Positions 15,931 to 24,938 of a stretch of DNA of 64,000 nt are shown piece after piece; position 1 is the first letter of the stretch, and every line of letters starts with the position of its first letter. The stretch comes from Pedobacter frigidisoli (GTDB lineage Bacteria; Bacteroidota; Bacteroidia; Sphingobacteriales; Sphingobacteriaceae). A model generated the notes under the pieces. That model did not search any database. It worked only from the letters and a program-made list of their open reading frames with translations, and was not told the DNA's origin. The stretch is from NCBI RefSeq assembly GCF_004331675.1, contig NZ_SJSN01000007.1, positions 1 to 64,000 on the forward strand, in the 5' to 3' direction. The translations under genes were made by a program, and so were the position numbers.

Positions 15931-17274
15931 ATGGAGTGGAAATATTTACTTTCGAATAAAAGATTTGGTCAAGAAAGTTGGACAGGAGATCGGGATAAGG
16001 CAAGATCGGATTTTCAAAGAGATTATGACCGATTGATTTTTTCTTCACCATTTAGGCGTTTACAAAACAAAACACAGGTTTTCCCATTGCCTGGAAGTGT
16101 ATTTGTACACAATCGCTTAACTCATAGTTTAGAGGTGGCAAGTGTAGCCCGTTCTATGGCTAATATCTTCTTAAATACCCTGGAGGAGAAAAATCCTAAT
16201 TTGATAAAAGAAGTTCCATTGATAAATGAGGTTGGAAATATTGTCGCTGCCGCGGCACTTGCCCACGATTTAGGTAATCCGGCTTTTGGCCATTCTGGAG
16301 AAGCGGCCATTTCAAGGTATTTTACTGACGGAGACGGACGAGTTTATCAGAAAGATATGAATGAATCTCAGTGGCATGATTTAATTAATTTTGAAGGTAA
16401 TGCCAATGCGATCCGAATTTTAACTCATCCATTAAAGGGAAAAGGAAACGATGCTTATGCGTTAACTTATTCTACCTTAGCTTCAATAGCCAAATATCCT
16501 TGTGCATCTATTGCCGGGAAACAGAAAGGACTTTTGCATAGAAAGAAATATGGGTTTTTCCAATCAGAAGAAGAAAGTTTCCAAAGAATTGCCGCAGAGC
16601 TTAGGCTAGAAAAAGAAGAAAATGAATTTTTAATTTATAAAAGGCATCCTTTGGTTTATTTGGTAGAGGCGGCTGATGATATCTGTTACAGTATTATTGA
16701 TTTAGAGGATGCCCATCGTTTGAAAATTCTTTCTTACGAGGAAGTGAAGAGTTATTTATTGCCTTTCGCAAATTCTAAAACAATAGAAGATCGTTTAAAA
16801 AATGATTATGAGGATGACGATGCCAAGATAGGATTACTTCGTGCAAAGGCAATAAATACATTAACCAATACATGTGCAGTAATTTTCTATCGTGAGCAGG
16901 AAAGTCTTTTAAATGGAACATTAAATAGTAGCTTAACAGATTTAATCCCTGAACCGTATTTTTCGGCATGGAAAGCAGTGGAGAAAGTCTCGATTGATAG
17001 AATTTATAATTTCTCTTCAGTGATTCAGAAAGAAGTAGCGGGATATAAAATTATGGCTGGCTTGCTCGAGGAATTTGTTCCGGCACTTATACACAATAAC
17101 ACGCATTATTATAAAAAGTTGGTTAAGCTTATTCCAAAACAATACCATACCGATTTAACAGATATTTATTCAAGAACTCAAAGTGTGCTCGATTTTGTGT
17201 CGGGAATGACAGATTTATATGCTGTAGACTTATATCGCAATATAAAGGGCATCTGTTTTCCATCGGAAACGTAA
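15931..17274 (+). CDS. dgt: Deoxyguanosinetriphosphate triphosphohydrolase-like protein
   Basis: 447 residues, an HD-domain dNTPase. SDFQRDYDRLIFSSPFRRLQNKTQVFPL is the family N-terminal signature. The metal ligands appear as H in NRLTHSLEVA, HD in AALAHDLGNPAFGHSGE and the later D in EAADDICYSIIDLEDAH. The enzyme cleaves dNTPs (classically dGTP) to the nucleoside and tripolyphosphate. Length matches the standard form. It stands alone in the 12.4-kb block separating the two ribosomal operons, and no regulatory site was recognised. Confidence 0.93.
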   Translation: MEWKYLLSNKRFGQESWTGDRDKARSDFQRDYDRLIFSSPFRRLQNKTQVFPLPGSVFVHNRLTHSLEVASVARSMANIFLNTLEEKNPNLIKEVPLINEVGNIVAAAALAHDLGNPAFGHSGEAAISRYFTDGDGRVYQKDMNESQWHDLINFEGNANAIRILTHPLKGKGNDAYALTYSTLASIAKYPCASIAGKQKGLLHRKKYGFFQSEEESFQRIAAELRLEKEENEFLIYKRHPLVYLVEAADDICYSIIDLEDAHRLKILSYEEVKSYLLPFANSKTIEDRLKNDYEDDDAKIGLLRAKAINTLTNTCAVIFYREQESLLNGTLNSSLTDLIPEPYFSAWKAVEKVSIDRIYNFSSVIQKEVAGYKIMAGLLEEFVPALIHNNTHYYKKLVKLIPKQYHTDLTDIYSRTQSVLDFVSGMTDLYAVDLYRNIKGICFPSET

Positions 17275-17550
17275 CCATTTTGTCTATTTCCAAACGCTTT
17301 TAGATTAATATAGAAGATTATATTTTTATGAAAGCGATATCTATAATGACTTAAATATACTTCTTGGTGTAAAAAAAACTATTCAAGTTCGTGTTTATGG
17401 TTTTGATTATTAGGTGATTATCAAGTTTAAAGGTATTCTAAATCATACTTTCGTGTAAAGGAAATATACTGGGATATACTAATTATTAGATTTGAGAGTT
17501 ACGGCATGGATTCATCCCCGGTTGTAATGCTATAGATCATATCCCGATTC

Positions 17551-19851
17551 ATGAAAAATTTTTTACTAATTGCGCTGCTAAGTATGGGCTTAGCATTTGC
17601 TGTTAAGGCTCAAGCCCCCCAACAATTCAACTATCAAGGGGCCGCCCGCAATATTAACGGAACTCCGCTCGCTAACAAAAGTATCTCTCTTAGAATTAGC
17701 ATTCTCGATGGTACTTCTACTGGAACTTCACAATATTCTGAAGTAAGAAGTGTAACTACTAATGCTTATGGTCTTTATGCAATCTCCATTGGAAGTGCAG
17801 GAGCAATTTCATCAACCGGTAGTGTAACGACAGTAACTTGGGCTACAGGTTTAAAATTCGTTAAGGTGGAGGTAGATCCTGATAATGGAAATAACTTCAA
17901 TTTGGCCGGAACCGCTCAACTTTTAAGTGTTCCTTATGCATTGTATGCGGCAAATGGACCAATCGGTCCGAAAGGAGAAACAGGTGCGACGGGTCCGCAA
18001 GGTATTCCCGGAAGTGTTGGGCCTCAAGGTGCAACAGGTACACAAGGACCAATTGGGTTAACTGGTGCAACCGGATTGCAAGGTGCAACTGGCGCTACTG
18101 GAATTCAAGGTTTGCCTGGAGCCATGGGGCCGCAGGGTGCAAAAGGCGATATCGGCGCAACGGGTTTGCAAGGGCCAATTGGAGTCACAGGTGCTATTGG
18201 TCCGCAAGGTGCAAAAGGTGATGTTGGTGTAATTGGTTCAGCAGGAATTCAGGGCATCGCCGGAACTGCCGGAGCAAAAGGTGATAAGGGAGACAAAGGT
18301 GATACAGGTCCTGTGGGCCCATCTACAGGAGTTGCTGGCGGAGATTTAATTGGCAATTACCCTAATCCAACAATTGCAAATTTACAAGGCAAAAGCCTAT
18401 CAGCAGCTGCACCAACCAATAATCAAGTATTGTTATTCGATGGATTGGCATGGAAACCAGTTACACTCGATGTAAGCCAATTGGTTGGGGGAAAAGCTTT
18501 AACCTCAACCGATTTAAGTGTAAGTGCTAATGGCTCAACTGCGTTATTAAAAGATGTTGTTGTCGATATTAATGCAGGTGCAGTTACAACTGTTAAACTT
18601 GCAGATGGATCTGTAACCACAGCAAAATTAGCCGATGCTGCCGTAACATCAATCAAGATAGGTAATAAGGAAATCAAGAATATTAATATAGATGATGCAG
18701 CAGTAAATAGCTTGCAATTGGCAGATGCTGCCGTAACCACACCTAAATTAGCAGATGCTTCTGTAAGCATTGCGAAATTGGTAACTGATGGTACTGGCGA
18801 CGCCAACAAAATTTACGTCACCAATTCAATCACAGGGAAACCAGAATTAATAAGCCGTACATTATTTACCAATGGAAATGCCTGGGCATTAAAAGGCAAT
18901 ACTGGAAATGTAGATCAAAGCAGCAATTTACTGGGCAATACCGATGATATCGCAATCAACTTCATGGTAAATGGGCAAAAGTCTGGCCGACTTGGAAATT
19001 CATCAGAGAATAATGTTTCTTACGGGTATAAAACAGCTACCTCGAATGTTTCAGGTTTTTACAATAGCGCTTTTGGTAGAGAGGCACTTTCCTTAAACAT
19101 TTCTGGATACGAAAATAGTGCCTTTGGATACATGGTTTTACAACGCAGTTTCAGCGGGATTAACAATAGTGGTTTTGGTTCTCAAGCATTGGCCATAAAT
19201 ACCGTAGGCTCAAATAATAGTGCTTTTGGTACACATGCGCTAATGGCTAATGGAACGGCAATTGCAAATACAGGTATTGGTAGTTTGGCCTTAGAAGCAA
19301 ATAATGGCGATAATAATACTGCCCTAGGTTATGCCGCTGGAAGTAAAAATAGTGGAAATGGAAATATTTTCCTCGGAAGTAATGCTGGTAGTACGCTAAC
19401 GAATGTTAGTAATACTTTAACTATTGCCAATAGCAGTACAATTTATCCCTTACTTGCAGGAAGTTTCACAAATAATGGTGGAACGCTAACCATTAATGGA
19501 ACCTTGGCAGCCAATTCAATAGCACAAGCACCGGCAAACGCAAGTACCTTAAATATCAATGGATCAGTATCTGCAAGTATCCTAACTTATACATCGCCTG
19601 CTTCAATAACATTAGATGCCAGTAATTACACTGTTCGAATAAAAAATGCTGGTACTGCGATTACGATCAATCTTCCATTGGCGACTAGCTGCAAGGGTAG
19701 AATCTATGTCATTGTTAAGGCACTATCATCGGGAAATATCACTTTTAATAATGCTATTTCCTTAAATGATGATACTTCTGTAACTACCATGACTGGAGCC
19801 AAAACTTATACCATTCAAAGCGATGGTTCCTCTTGGATCTCTTTAAACTAA
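17551..19851 (+). CDS. Secreted collagen-like protein with NSAFG head repeats
   Basis: 766 residues. A signal peptide ends at VKAQA (about 21). An N-terminal beta domain (to about 130; QFNYQGAARNINGTPLANKS) precedes a collagen-like Gly-X-Y tract at about 136-257 with GPIGPKGETGATGPQG-type triplets. A GGDLIGNYPNPTIANLQGKS motif, pseudo-repeats VTTAKLADAAVT (about 345-420), and YadA-head-like repeats NSAFGREAL, NSGFGSQAL, NSAFGTHAL (about 500-595) follow. The architecture implies a trimeric, elongated surface fibre. It is followed 4 nt later by a gliding-type C-terminal-domain gene and then PorP/SprF, so export by the type IX system is likely but not proven. Confidence 0.85.
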   Translation: MKNFLLIALLSMGLAFAVKAQAPQQFNYQGAARNINGTPLANKSISLRISILDGTSTGTSQYSEVRSVTTNAYGLYAISIGSAGAISSTGSVTTVTWATGLKFVKVEVDPDNGNNFNLAGTAQLLSVPYALYAANGPIGPKGETGATGPQGIPGSVGPQGATGTQGPIGLTGATGLQGATGATGIQGLPGAMGPQGAKGDIGATGLQGPIGVTGAIGPQGAKGDVGVIGSAGIQGIAGTAGAKGDKGDKGDTGPVGPSTGVAGGDLIGNYPNPTIANLQGKSLSAAAPTNNQVLLFDGLAWKPVTLDVSQLVGGKALTSTDLSVSANGSTALLKDVVVDINAGAVTTVKLADGSVTTAKLADAAVTSIKIGNKEIKNINIDDAAVNSLQLADAAVTTPKLADASVSIAKLVTDGTGDANKIYVTNSITGKPELISRTLFTNGNAWALKGNTGNVDQSSNLLGNTDDIAINFMVNGQKSGRLGNSSENNVSYGYKTATSNVSGFYNSAFGREALSLNISGYENSAFGYMVLQRSFSGINNSGFGSQALAINTVGSNNSAFGTHALMANGTAIANTGIGSLALEANNGDNNTALGYAAGSKNSGNGNIFLGSNAGSTLTNVSNTLTIANSSTIYPLLAGSFTNNGGTLTINGTLAANSIAQAPANASTLNINGSVSASILTYTSPASITLDASNYTVRIKNAGTAITINLPLATSCKGRIYVIVKALSSGNITFNNAISLNDDTSVTTMTGAKTYTIQSDGSSWISLN

Positions 19852-19855
19852 GGAT

Positions 19856-20359
19856 ATGAAAAAAACATTTTACTTGTTTCTTTTCTCGCTCCTATTGCTT
19901 TATGGCCTCAAAGTAGAAGCACAAATTTTGCCGTACACTGTCAACTCGGCCAGCGGTAGCGGAAAAATTAATAACCAATTATATGATTTTAGTATAGGAG
20001 AAATGGTCTTGGTGCAAACTTTCCAGACCAATAGTGCAATCCTTACACAAGGCTTCTTACAGCCATTCCTTGTCATTCAAACTGCAGCAAATGTTTCCAT
20101 TGCAAATAATATTTTAACCCCAAATGGTGATGGCAAAAACGATTTTTTTGTTGTAAAAGGAATTGAACAATACCCAACAAATAAACTATCCATTTTCGAT
20201 CGTGGCGGGAGATTGTTGTATTCCACCATCAATTACCAAAATAACTGGGATGGTTATTTTAATGGCAAGCCTTTGATGGAGGATACCTATTATTATTTAT
20301 TGGATTTGGGTAATGATGGATCGGTTAAAGGTTTTATATCAATTTTATATAAAAAATAA
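19856..20359 (+). CDS. Gliding-motility C-terminal (CHU_C, type B sorting) domain protein
   Basis: 167 residues. A signal peptide ends near VEAQI (about 23). The C-terminal half (about 80-167) is the CHU_C domain: ANNILTPNGDGKNDFFVVKGI, LSIFDRGGRLLYST, NNWDGYFNGKPLMEDTYYYLLDL and a Lys-rich end. This domain marks type B cargo of the type IX secretion system. The short N-terminal part has QLYDFSIGEMVLVQTF, seen in small T9SS-associated proteins. It lies between the collagen-like gene (4-nt gap) and PorP/SprF (4-nt gap), so the three form one operon. Confidence 0.88.
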   Translation: MKKTFYLFLFSLLLLYGLKVEAQILPYTVNSASGSGKINNQLYDFSIGEMVLVQTFQTNSAILTQGFLQPFLVIQTAANVSIANNILTPNGDGKNDFFVVKGIEQYPTNKLSIFDRGGRLLYSTINYQNNWDGYFNGKPLMEDTYYYLLDLGNDGSVKGFISILYKK

Positions 20360-20363
20360 CAGC

Positions 20364-21254
20364 GTGAGAAAGAAAAAGTTTTATTTGAGTGGATGGTTGT
20401 TATTCCTGGTTACTTCAGCTTCTGCCCAGCTTAACCCAATGGGAAGCATTTATTTTCAAAATCAGTTTTTGGCAAACCCTGCAATGGCAGGTTTAGAAAA
20501 GGAATTAAATCTAAATGCAGCTTTTAAAGCACAATGGGTTGGGGTAGAGGGCGCTCCTAAAATTCAATACTTAACAGGAGATTACGGATTAGATAACGGA
20601 AAAGTTGGTGTTGGCGCTTTACTTTATAATGAAAGTGCTGGTGCAATTAACAGAATCAGGGCGACTTTTAGTTATGCTTATCACTTGCCTTTAAGTGATG
20701 GATCAAAATTTCTGGATTTTGGTTTGTCAGCAGGTATAATGAACGAATACGTTGATTTGGGTAAAGCCAAGGCCGATTTTAGCGATGATGTAATATCCAG
20801 TTTTAATGAACGTCAATTGTATTTAGATGGTGATTTTGGAGTAGCTTTTCGAACAGAAAAATTAACCTTGCAAGGTACTTTACCAAACCTAAAGCGCTTT
20901 TTTAAGCGTGATGTGTTACGAAACGTTGTAGATAGATCGATTTATTTCTTTGCTGCCGGTTATAAGTTTACCACAGATAAAGTGATCAGCACCATTGAGC
21001 CAAAACTTGTTTTTCGCGGTGTACAAAACTACAATGGTATTTTTGATGCAGGGATCAATCTTCAATTTTTAGACAACAAATTAATGTTTAATGGAATTTA
21101 TCACAGCACGAATAGTTTTACGGGTGGTTTTGGAGCCAATTACAAAAACCAGCTTTCACTTCTTTTTCAATACACTACAAATACCTCTCAAATGCAGAAC
21201 TATAGCAATGGAGAGTTCGAAGTAGGCTTGCGTTATAGCTTTAAAAATCAATAA
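20364..21254 (+). CDS. PorP/SprF family type IX secretion-associated outer-membrane protein
   Basis: 296 residues from GTG at 20364, four bases after the preceding stop; this start gives a signal peptide (VRKKKFYLSGWLLFLVTSASAQ region). An upstream start at 20313 would overlap the previous gene. The N-terminus of the mature protein, LNPMGSIYFQNQFLANPAMAGL, is the PorP/SprF signature, followed by alternating beta strands to a terminal RYSFKNQ. Such proteins anchor or pair with type B type IX cargo at the outer membrane, matching the CHU_C gene just upstream. A shared bidirectional terminator follows. Confidence 0.9.
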   Translation: MRKKKFYLSGWLLFLVTSASAQLNPMGSIYFQNQFLANPAMAGLEKELNLNAAFKAQWVGVEGAPKIQYLTGDYGLDNGKVGVGALLYNESAGAINRIRATFSYAYHLPLSDGSKFLDFGLSAGIMNEYVDLGKAKADFSDDVISSFNERQLYLDGDFGVAFRTEKLTLQGTLPNLKRFFKRDVLRNVVDRSIYFFAAGYKFTTDKVISTIEPKLVFRGVQNYNGIFDAGINLQFLDNKLMFNGIYHSTNSFTGGFGANYKNQLSLLFQYTTNTSQMQNYSNGEFEVGLRYSFKNQ

Positions 21255-21289
21255 AAAAGCCATTTCAAGTTAAAATTGAAATGGCTTTT
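21255..21289. terminator. Bidirectional intrinsic terminator
   Basis: AAAAGCCATTTCAA (21255-21268) pairs perfectly with TTGAAATGGCTTTT (21276-21289) around a 7-nt loop. A-tract and T-tract on both sides let it stop the surface operon and the convergent gene at 21306. Confidence 0.88.
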
Positions 21290-21305
21290 CTGCTTAAAGT
21301 TAAGC

Positions 21306-21917
21306 TTATCTTCCTCTAGAATCGTCCCATTTATTTCGCTCGTCTTGCAATTCTCTAGCAAGTTTCATCTCTTTATCTTTAGCCTTTACTTTATGTGCCT
21401 GAAATTCATCGGCAACTTCTTGGTAGAGTTGGGTTCGATAGGTAGCCTCGGTTCTATATTTTCCAGATTGAAAAATTACAATTACCAAGCCCGCACCAAG
21501 GATGATAATTAATGCCCAAACAATTGTATTATAAGTGCCCTTATTAAAAGATATTCCCAAGAACTTTATCTCGTTAACAGATGCATTTGCATTTGCCAAT
21601 GAGCTTTCCTTGCCAGATACCTCAGTTTTTAAACCACTGATATTTCCTGCCTGTGCCTTAATTTCTTGCCTTGCCTCTTGAAGTTGTTTACGCTCCTTTC
21701 TCAATGTATCATTCACACTTTTCCATAACGAGCTTAATCTCGATGGATTAATTAGCCGTGCACCATACAAGCTCTTAGATTTTTTTAACATAAACTGGTA
21801 CTGGCCATTTAGCGATGGATCAGTATTCTTCGATGTATCTGGCAAAACTTGTCCAAACGCAACGTTTAAAAACAGCATAGCGCCTAAAAACAAAAGGGTG
21901 TGTTTAATTTTCTGCAT
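21306..21917 (-). CDS. Membrane protein with periplasmic coiled coil, unknown function
   Basis: 203 residues: a signal peptide (ending NVAFGQ, about 23), a region with LNGQYQFMLKKSKSLYGARLI, a coiled coil (about 65-110; RKERKQLQEARQEIKAQ), one membrane segment (about 128-150; IVWALIIILGAGLVIVIF) and a charged cytoplasmic helix (about 165-203). Similar Bacteroidota proteins are sometimes labelled tRNA (guanine-N1)-methyltransferase, but nothing here looks like a methyltransferase, so that label should not be carried over. Single gene, convergent with PorP/SprF. Confidence 0.7.
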   Translation of the reverse strand: MQKIKHTLLFLGAMLFLNVAFGQVLPDTSKNTDPSLNGQYQFMLKKSKSLYGARLINPSRLSSLWKSVNDTLRKERKQLQEARQEIKAQAGNISGLKTEVSGKESSLANANASVNEIKFLGISFNKGTYNTIVWALIIILGAGLVIVIFQSGKYRTEATYRTQLYQEVADEFQAHKVKAKDKEMKLARELQDERNKWDDSRGR

Positions 21918-22079
21918 AGTTTAAATATAGGTGTTAGAATGTAAAACTACATTTTTAAATATTTCTCAGTTAATATATTTTCATTTAAGGTTTAGCTGAG
22001 ATCTAAAAAATTGTTTTTGGTTTAACAGTTTAAATAACAATTTTATCTAAGTTTTATTATAAATTAATTCACGATAGAT

Positions 22080-22087
22080 TACATTTG
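22080..22087 (+). promoter_or_regulatory. -7 promoter element of the prephenate dehydrogenase gene
   Basis: TACATTTG is a perfect TAnnTTTG, ending four bases before the ATG at 22092. Transcription would start at or next to the start codon, giving a leaderless mRNA. No exact -33 TTG was seen. Confidence 0.6.
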
Positions 22088-22091
22088 TTTC

Positions 22092-23348
22092 ATGCAAATA
22101 GGAATTATCGGCTTAGGCGACATGGGCAAATTATACGCACTTTCGTTTGTAAGCGCTGGTTATAAGGTGTGTGGGGCCGATATGCCTTTACGTTTTACAG
22201 ATTTAAAAAATGAGCTCGAACCAAAGGGCATCGAAGTTTTAATCGATGGTCATGAGGTTGCTCGAAAATCTGACTTTATCATTTACTGTGTAGAAGCTGA
22301 GAAAATTGATGAGGTAGTGGCCACTTTCGCTCGCTCTACAAAATATGGAGCAATCGTATCGGGGCAAACTTCAGTTAAACATCCAGAAATTGCAGCTTTC
22401 GAAAAACATCTGCCTGAGGATACCCAAATTGTAACTTGCCACTCTCTCCACGGACCAGCATTTAGTCCGGAGGGGCAGACGCTTGTTGTGGTTCGCCACC
22501 GGGCGACTGATGAGGTTTATGCGAAGGCATTGGAAATTTATAAATCCTTAAAATCAAACATCATCGAGATGGATGATTACAGGGAACATGATCGAATTGT
22601 TGCCGATACACAAGCCGTTACCCACATGGGCTTCGAAAGTATGGGCTCAGCTTGGAAAAATGCAGGGTTTTTCCCTTGGGATAATCCAGCTTATGCAGGC
22701 GGAATTGATAACGTTAAAATTTTAACAACGTTGAGGATTTTTAGTTACAAATCTCACATTTATGCCGGCTTGGCTATTTTGAATCCTTACGCACAAAAGC
22801 AGGTTAAGTATTATGCGCAAGCAGAATCTGAACTATATAAGCTGATGATTTGCGAGAACGAAACGGAGTTTAGAGAAAAGATTTACGCTGCTCGGGATTT
22901 CGTTTTTCATGAGAGTCGTACACTTTTGCTACTTGATGATAACATTATGAAAGAATTTAGCTTATCTGATGCAAACCACAAACAAAAACCAAATTCTCAT
23001 TTAAGTTTATTAAGCATGGTTTATGCCTGGTACAAAATGGGTGTAAACCCTTACGATAATTTGATCTGCCAAACACCTCCATTTAAGTTAAGGTTAGGCA
23101 TTGCCGAATATTTATTTAAAAATGAAGCTATGCTTGAAGAATCGATTCATACGGCACTTTATGATAAATCTATTCGTGGCGATGATTTGGAATTTCACAC
23201 TGCTGTTCATGAATGGGCATCAATAATAGGGTACGGCGATTTGAAAGGATATAAGGAACATTTTGAGGCTGCAAAATCATTTTTTGCAAATCGTTTAAAT
23301 GATGGAAGAGATTTGAGTGCAGAAATGATTAAGCGTTTGGGGAAATAA
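22092..23348 (+). CDS. Prephenate dehydrogenase (NADP+), fungal TYR1 type
   Basis: 418 residues. The Rossmann start is GIIGLGDMGKLYALSF. Motifs recalled from yeast TYR1 occur in the same order along the whole length: DFIIYCVEA, GGQTS-like SGQTSVKHPEI, HSLHGP, ADTQAVTH, GSAW, YAGLAI, LLLLDDNI, PNSHLSLL, NPYDNLIC and DDLEFHTAVHEW. This is much longer than typical bacterial TyrA. It would oxidatively decarboxylate prephenate to 4-hydroxyphenylpyruvate for tyrosine synthesis. No other aromatic-pathway gene adjoins. The next gene (10 nt downstream) is of unknown function. The assignment rests on remembered TYR1 motifs, not an alignment. Confidence 0.82.
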   Translation: MQIGIIGLGDMGKLYALSFVSAGYKVCGADMPLRFTDLKNELEPKGIEVLIDGHEVARKSDFIIYCVEAEKIDEVVATFARSTKYGAIVSGQTSVKHPEIAAFEKHLPEDTQIVTCHSLHGPAFSPEGQTLVVVRHRATDEVYAKALEIYKSLKSNIIEMDDYREHDRIVADTQAVTHMGFESMGSAWKNAGFFPWDNPAYAGGIDNVKILTTLRIFSYKSHIYAGLAILNPYAQKQVKYYAQAESELYKLMICENETEFREKIYAARDFVFHESRTLLLLDDNIMKEFSLSDANHKQKPNSHLSLLSMVYAWYKMGVNPYDNLICQTPPFKLRLGIAEYLFKNEAMLEESIHTALYDKSIRGDDLEFHTAVHEWASIIGYGDLKGYKEHFEAAKSFFANRLNDGRDLSAEMIKRLGK

Positions 23349-23357
23349 ACATTCTAC

Positions 23358-23951
23358 ATGAAAACGATTTTGAATAAACCGGTATTGGTTTTGCAACTTC
23401 AAAAACAATTAAACGATATAAAAGACCTTTGTGGCGAATATGATTTGGGTAACCATCAAATCATCAATTTCATCGCTGAGAAAGTTTTAATCATATTTCA
23501 GAACACCGATCAAACAAAGTCATTGCTTAATCAATTAAAACTAACTCCTGTTTTGATGTTTTGCAGTTCAGAACTTTACGATCCAAAAAGCCTAACTAAT
23601 TTTATTGGACTATTAAAACTAGGTCGTCAGCCTGAAAAGGGGTGGAGCTATTTAGCAAAGCTGGATAATTCTTCATTAACAAAAGTATCTCAAAATAATT
23701 GGTGGCAGAATAAAAAAGTTATTATTGATTCTGATGGTGTTCCGTTCACAAGATCGAAAATAATTAAGTCTTTTGCTGATGATATCTCTCTCAATCTAAA
23801 TACTTCCGGATGGAAATTGAAAGATGCGGATCGAAATAAATTAACCATTAATCCAATACCAGAAACGGTGAGGCAAATCGCATTCGAATTGTTAGAGAGC
23901 TTTAAAAACATTGATCTGAATAAAGAAAGTAAGCTCCATCTTAAGGTGTAA
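23358..23951 (+). CDS. Unknown protein downstream of the TYR1-like gene
   Basis: 197 residues, soluble, no signal peptide. Visible stretches: KDLCGEYDLGNHQIINFIAEKVLIIFQNT, a LKLGRQPEKGWSYLAKLDNSS segment, a WWQNKKVIIDSDGVPFTRSKIIK segment, and a helical C-terminus. I do not recognise a family. It starts 10 nt after the prephenate dehydrogenase gene, so the two are probably co-transcribed. It could be a partner of that enzyme or an unrelated passenger. Confidence 0.6.
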   Translation: MKTILNKPVLVLQLQKQLNDIKDLCGEYDLGNHQIINFIAEKVLIIFQNTDQTKSLLNQLKLTPVLMFCSSELYDPKSLTNFIGLLKLGRQPEKGWSYLAKLDNSSLTKVSQNNWWQNKKVIIDSDGVPFTRSKIIKSFADDISLNLNTSGWKLKDADRNKLTINPIPETVRQIAFELLESFKNIDLNKESKLHLKV

Positions 23952-24091
23952 AATTTACCTGTTATATTGCCGTTTTTTAATTGGTTACTCAACAAATAGA
24001 AGTTATTTCCATTTTACATCTTACATTATCCATATAACATATAGACTTTATTTTATTCAATTAATCGTTCGTTTCCCTAAACTTCGTGACT

Positions 24092-24099
24092 TATATTTG
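24092..24099 (+). promoter_or_regulatory. -7 promoter element of the TSUP gene
   Basis: TATATTTG matches TAnnTTTG and ends five bases before the ATG at 24105, implying a leaderless or near-leaderless transcript. TTCG at 24067-24070 is about 21 nt upstream and could act as a weak -33. Confidence 0.6.
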
Positions 24100-24104
24100 C
24101 CGCT

Positions 24105-24938
24105 ATGTCGGTATTGCTATTTACCATTATCGTTTTGTTGGGTGCTTTTTTGGCGGGTTTATTGGGTTCTCTAACTGGTCTGGGCGGTGGTGTAATTATC
24201 ATTCCCTTATTAACCTTGGCGCTCGGTGTAGATATTCATTATGCCATCGGCGCATCTATCGTTTCTGTGATTGCAACATCATCAGGTTCTGCGGCTGCTT
24301 ATGTTAAGGAAGGCATTACGAACATTCGCCTAGGGATGTTTTTAGAGATTGCTACAACCATTGGTGCCATTTGCGGCGCAATTGTGGCCGTTTACCTCAA
24401 TGCAAATTATATCGCCATCATTTTCGGTTGTATCTTAATTTTTTCAGCCATTATGACGTTGAAGAAAAAGGTAGATCACACAACTTTGGATGATACAGAT
24501 AGGTGGGCAAATTTTTTCAAACTAAATGGTTCTTATCCTGATAAAGGAATTGAGCATCAATATGCCGTTAAAAATGTTCCTGGTGGTTTTTTAATGATGC
24601 TATTCGCCGGTACGCTTTCGGGCTTATTGGGAATTGGCAGTGGCGCTTTAAAGGTAATAGCAATGGATAATATCATGCGTTTGCCCTTCAAAGTATCTAC
24701 AACAACTAGTAATTTTATGATGGGTGTTACAGCAGCTGCAAGTGCTGTGGTTTATCTGCACCGCGGACAAATAGATCCAGGTATTGCCATGCCAGTTTGT
24801 ATTGGTGTTTTAACAGGAGCATCGATCGGGTCAAAAGTGCTGTTGAAAACCAAAACGGATAAGCTTAAGATTGTGTTTGCGGTTGTGGTTACTTTTTTAG
24901 CCATACAAATGATTTATAAAGGGATAACAGGATTGTAA
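24105..24938 (+). CDS. TSUP (TauE/SafE) family membrane transporter
   Basis: 277 residues with about eight hydrophobic segments. Signature features are LLGSLTGLGGGVIIIPLLTL at the N-terminus and its internal repeat GTLSGLLGIGSGALKV about 160 residues later, typical of TauE/SafE sulfite or sulfonate exporters and related anion carriers. It sits in the inner membrane. The stop overlaps the start of the DUF1634 gene by one base, so the two are translationally coupled. The substrate cannot be told from sequence. Confidence 0.9.
   Translation: MSVLLFTIIVLLGAFLAGLLGSLTGLGGGVIIIPLLTLALGVDIHYAIGASIVSVIATSSGSAAAYVKEGITNIRLGMFLEIATTIGAICGAIVAVYLNANYIAIIFGCILIFSAIMTLKKKVDHTTLDDTDRWANFFKLNGSYPDKGIEHQYAVKNVPGGFLMMLFAGTLSGLLGIGSGALKVIAMDNIMRLPFKVSTTTSNFMMGVTAAASAVVYLHRGQIDPGIAMPVCIGVLTGASIGSKVLLKTKTDKLKIVFAVVVTFLAIQMIYKGITGL

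Noticed and set aside
17950-19340. Tandem repeats that might suggest a CRISPR-like or satellite array
   Set aside because: They are in-frame Gly-X-Y and NSAFG protein repeats in one ORF, with no constant-length repeats and spacers.
21306-21917. Label tRNA (guanine-N1)-methyltransferase
   Set aside because: The protein has a signal peptide, coiled coil and membrane segment, with no methyltransferase motif; the label appears to be an inherited error in similar proteins.
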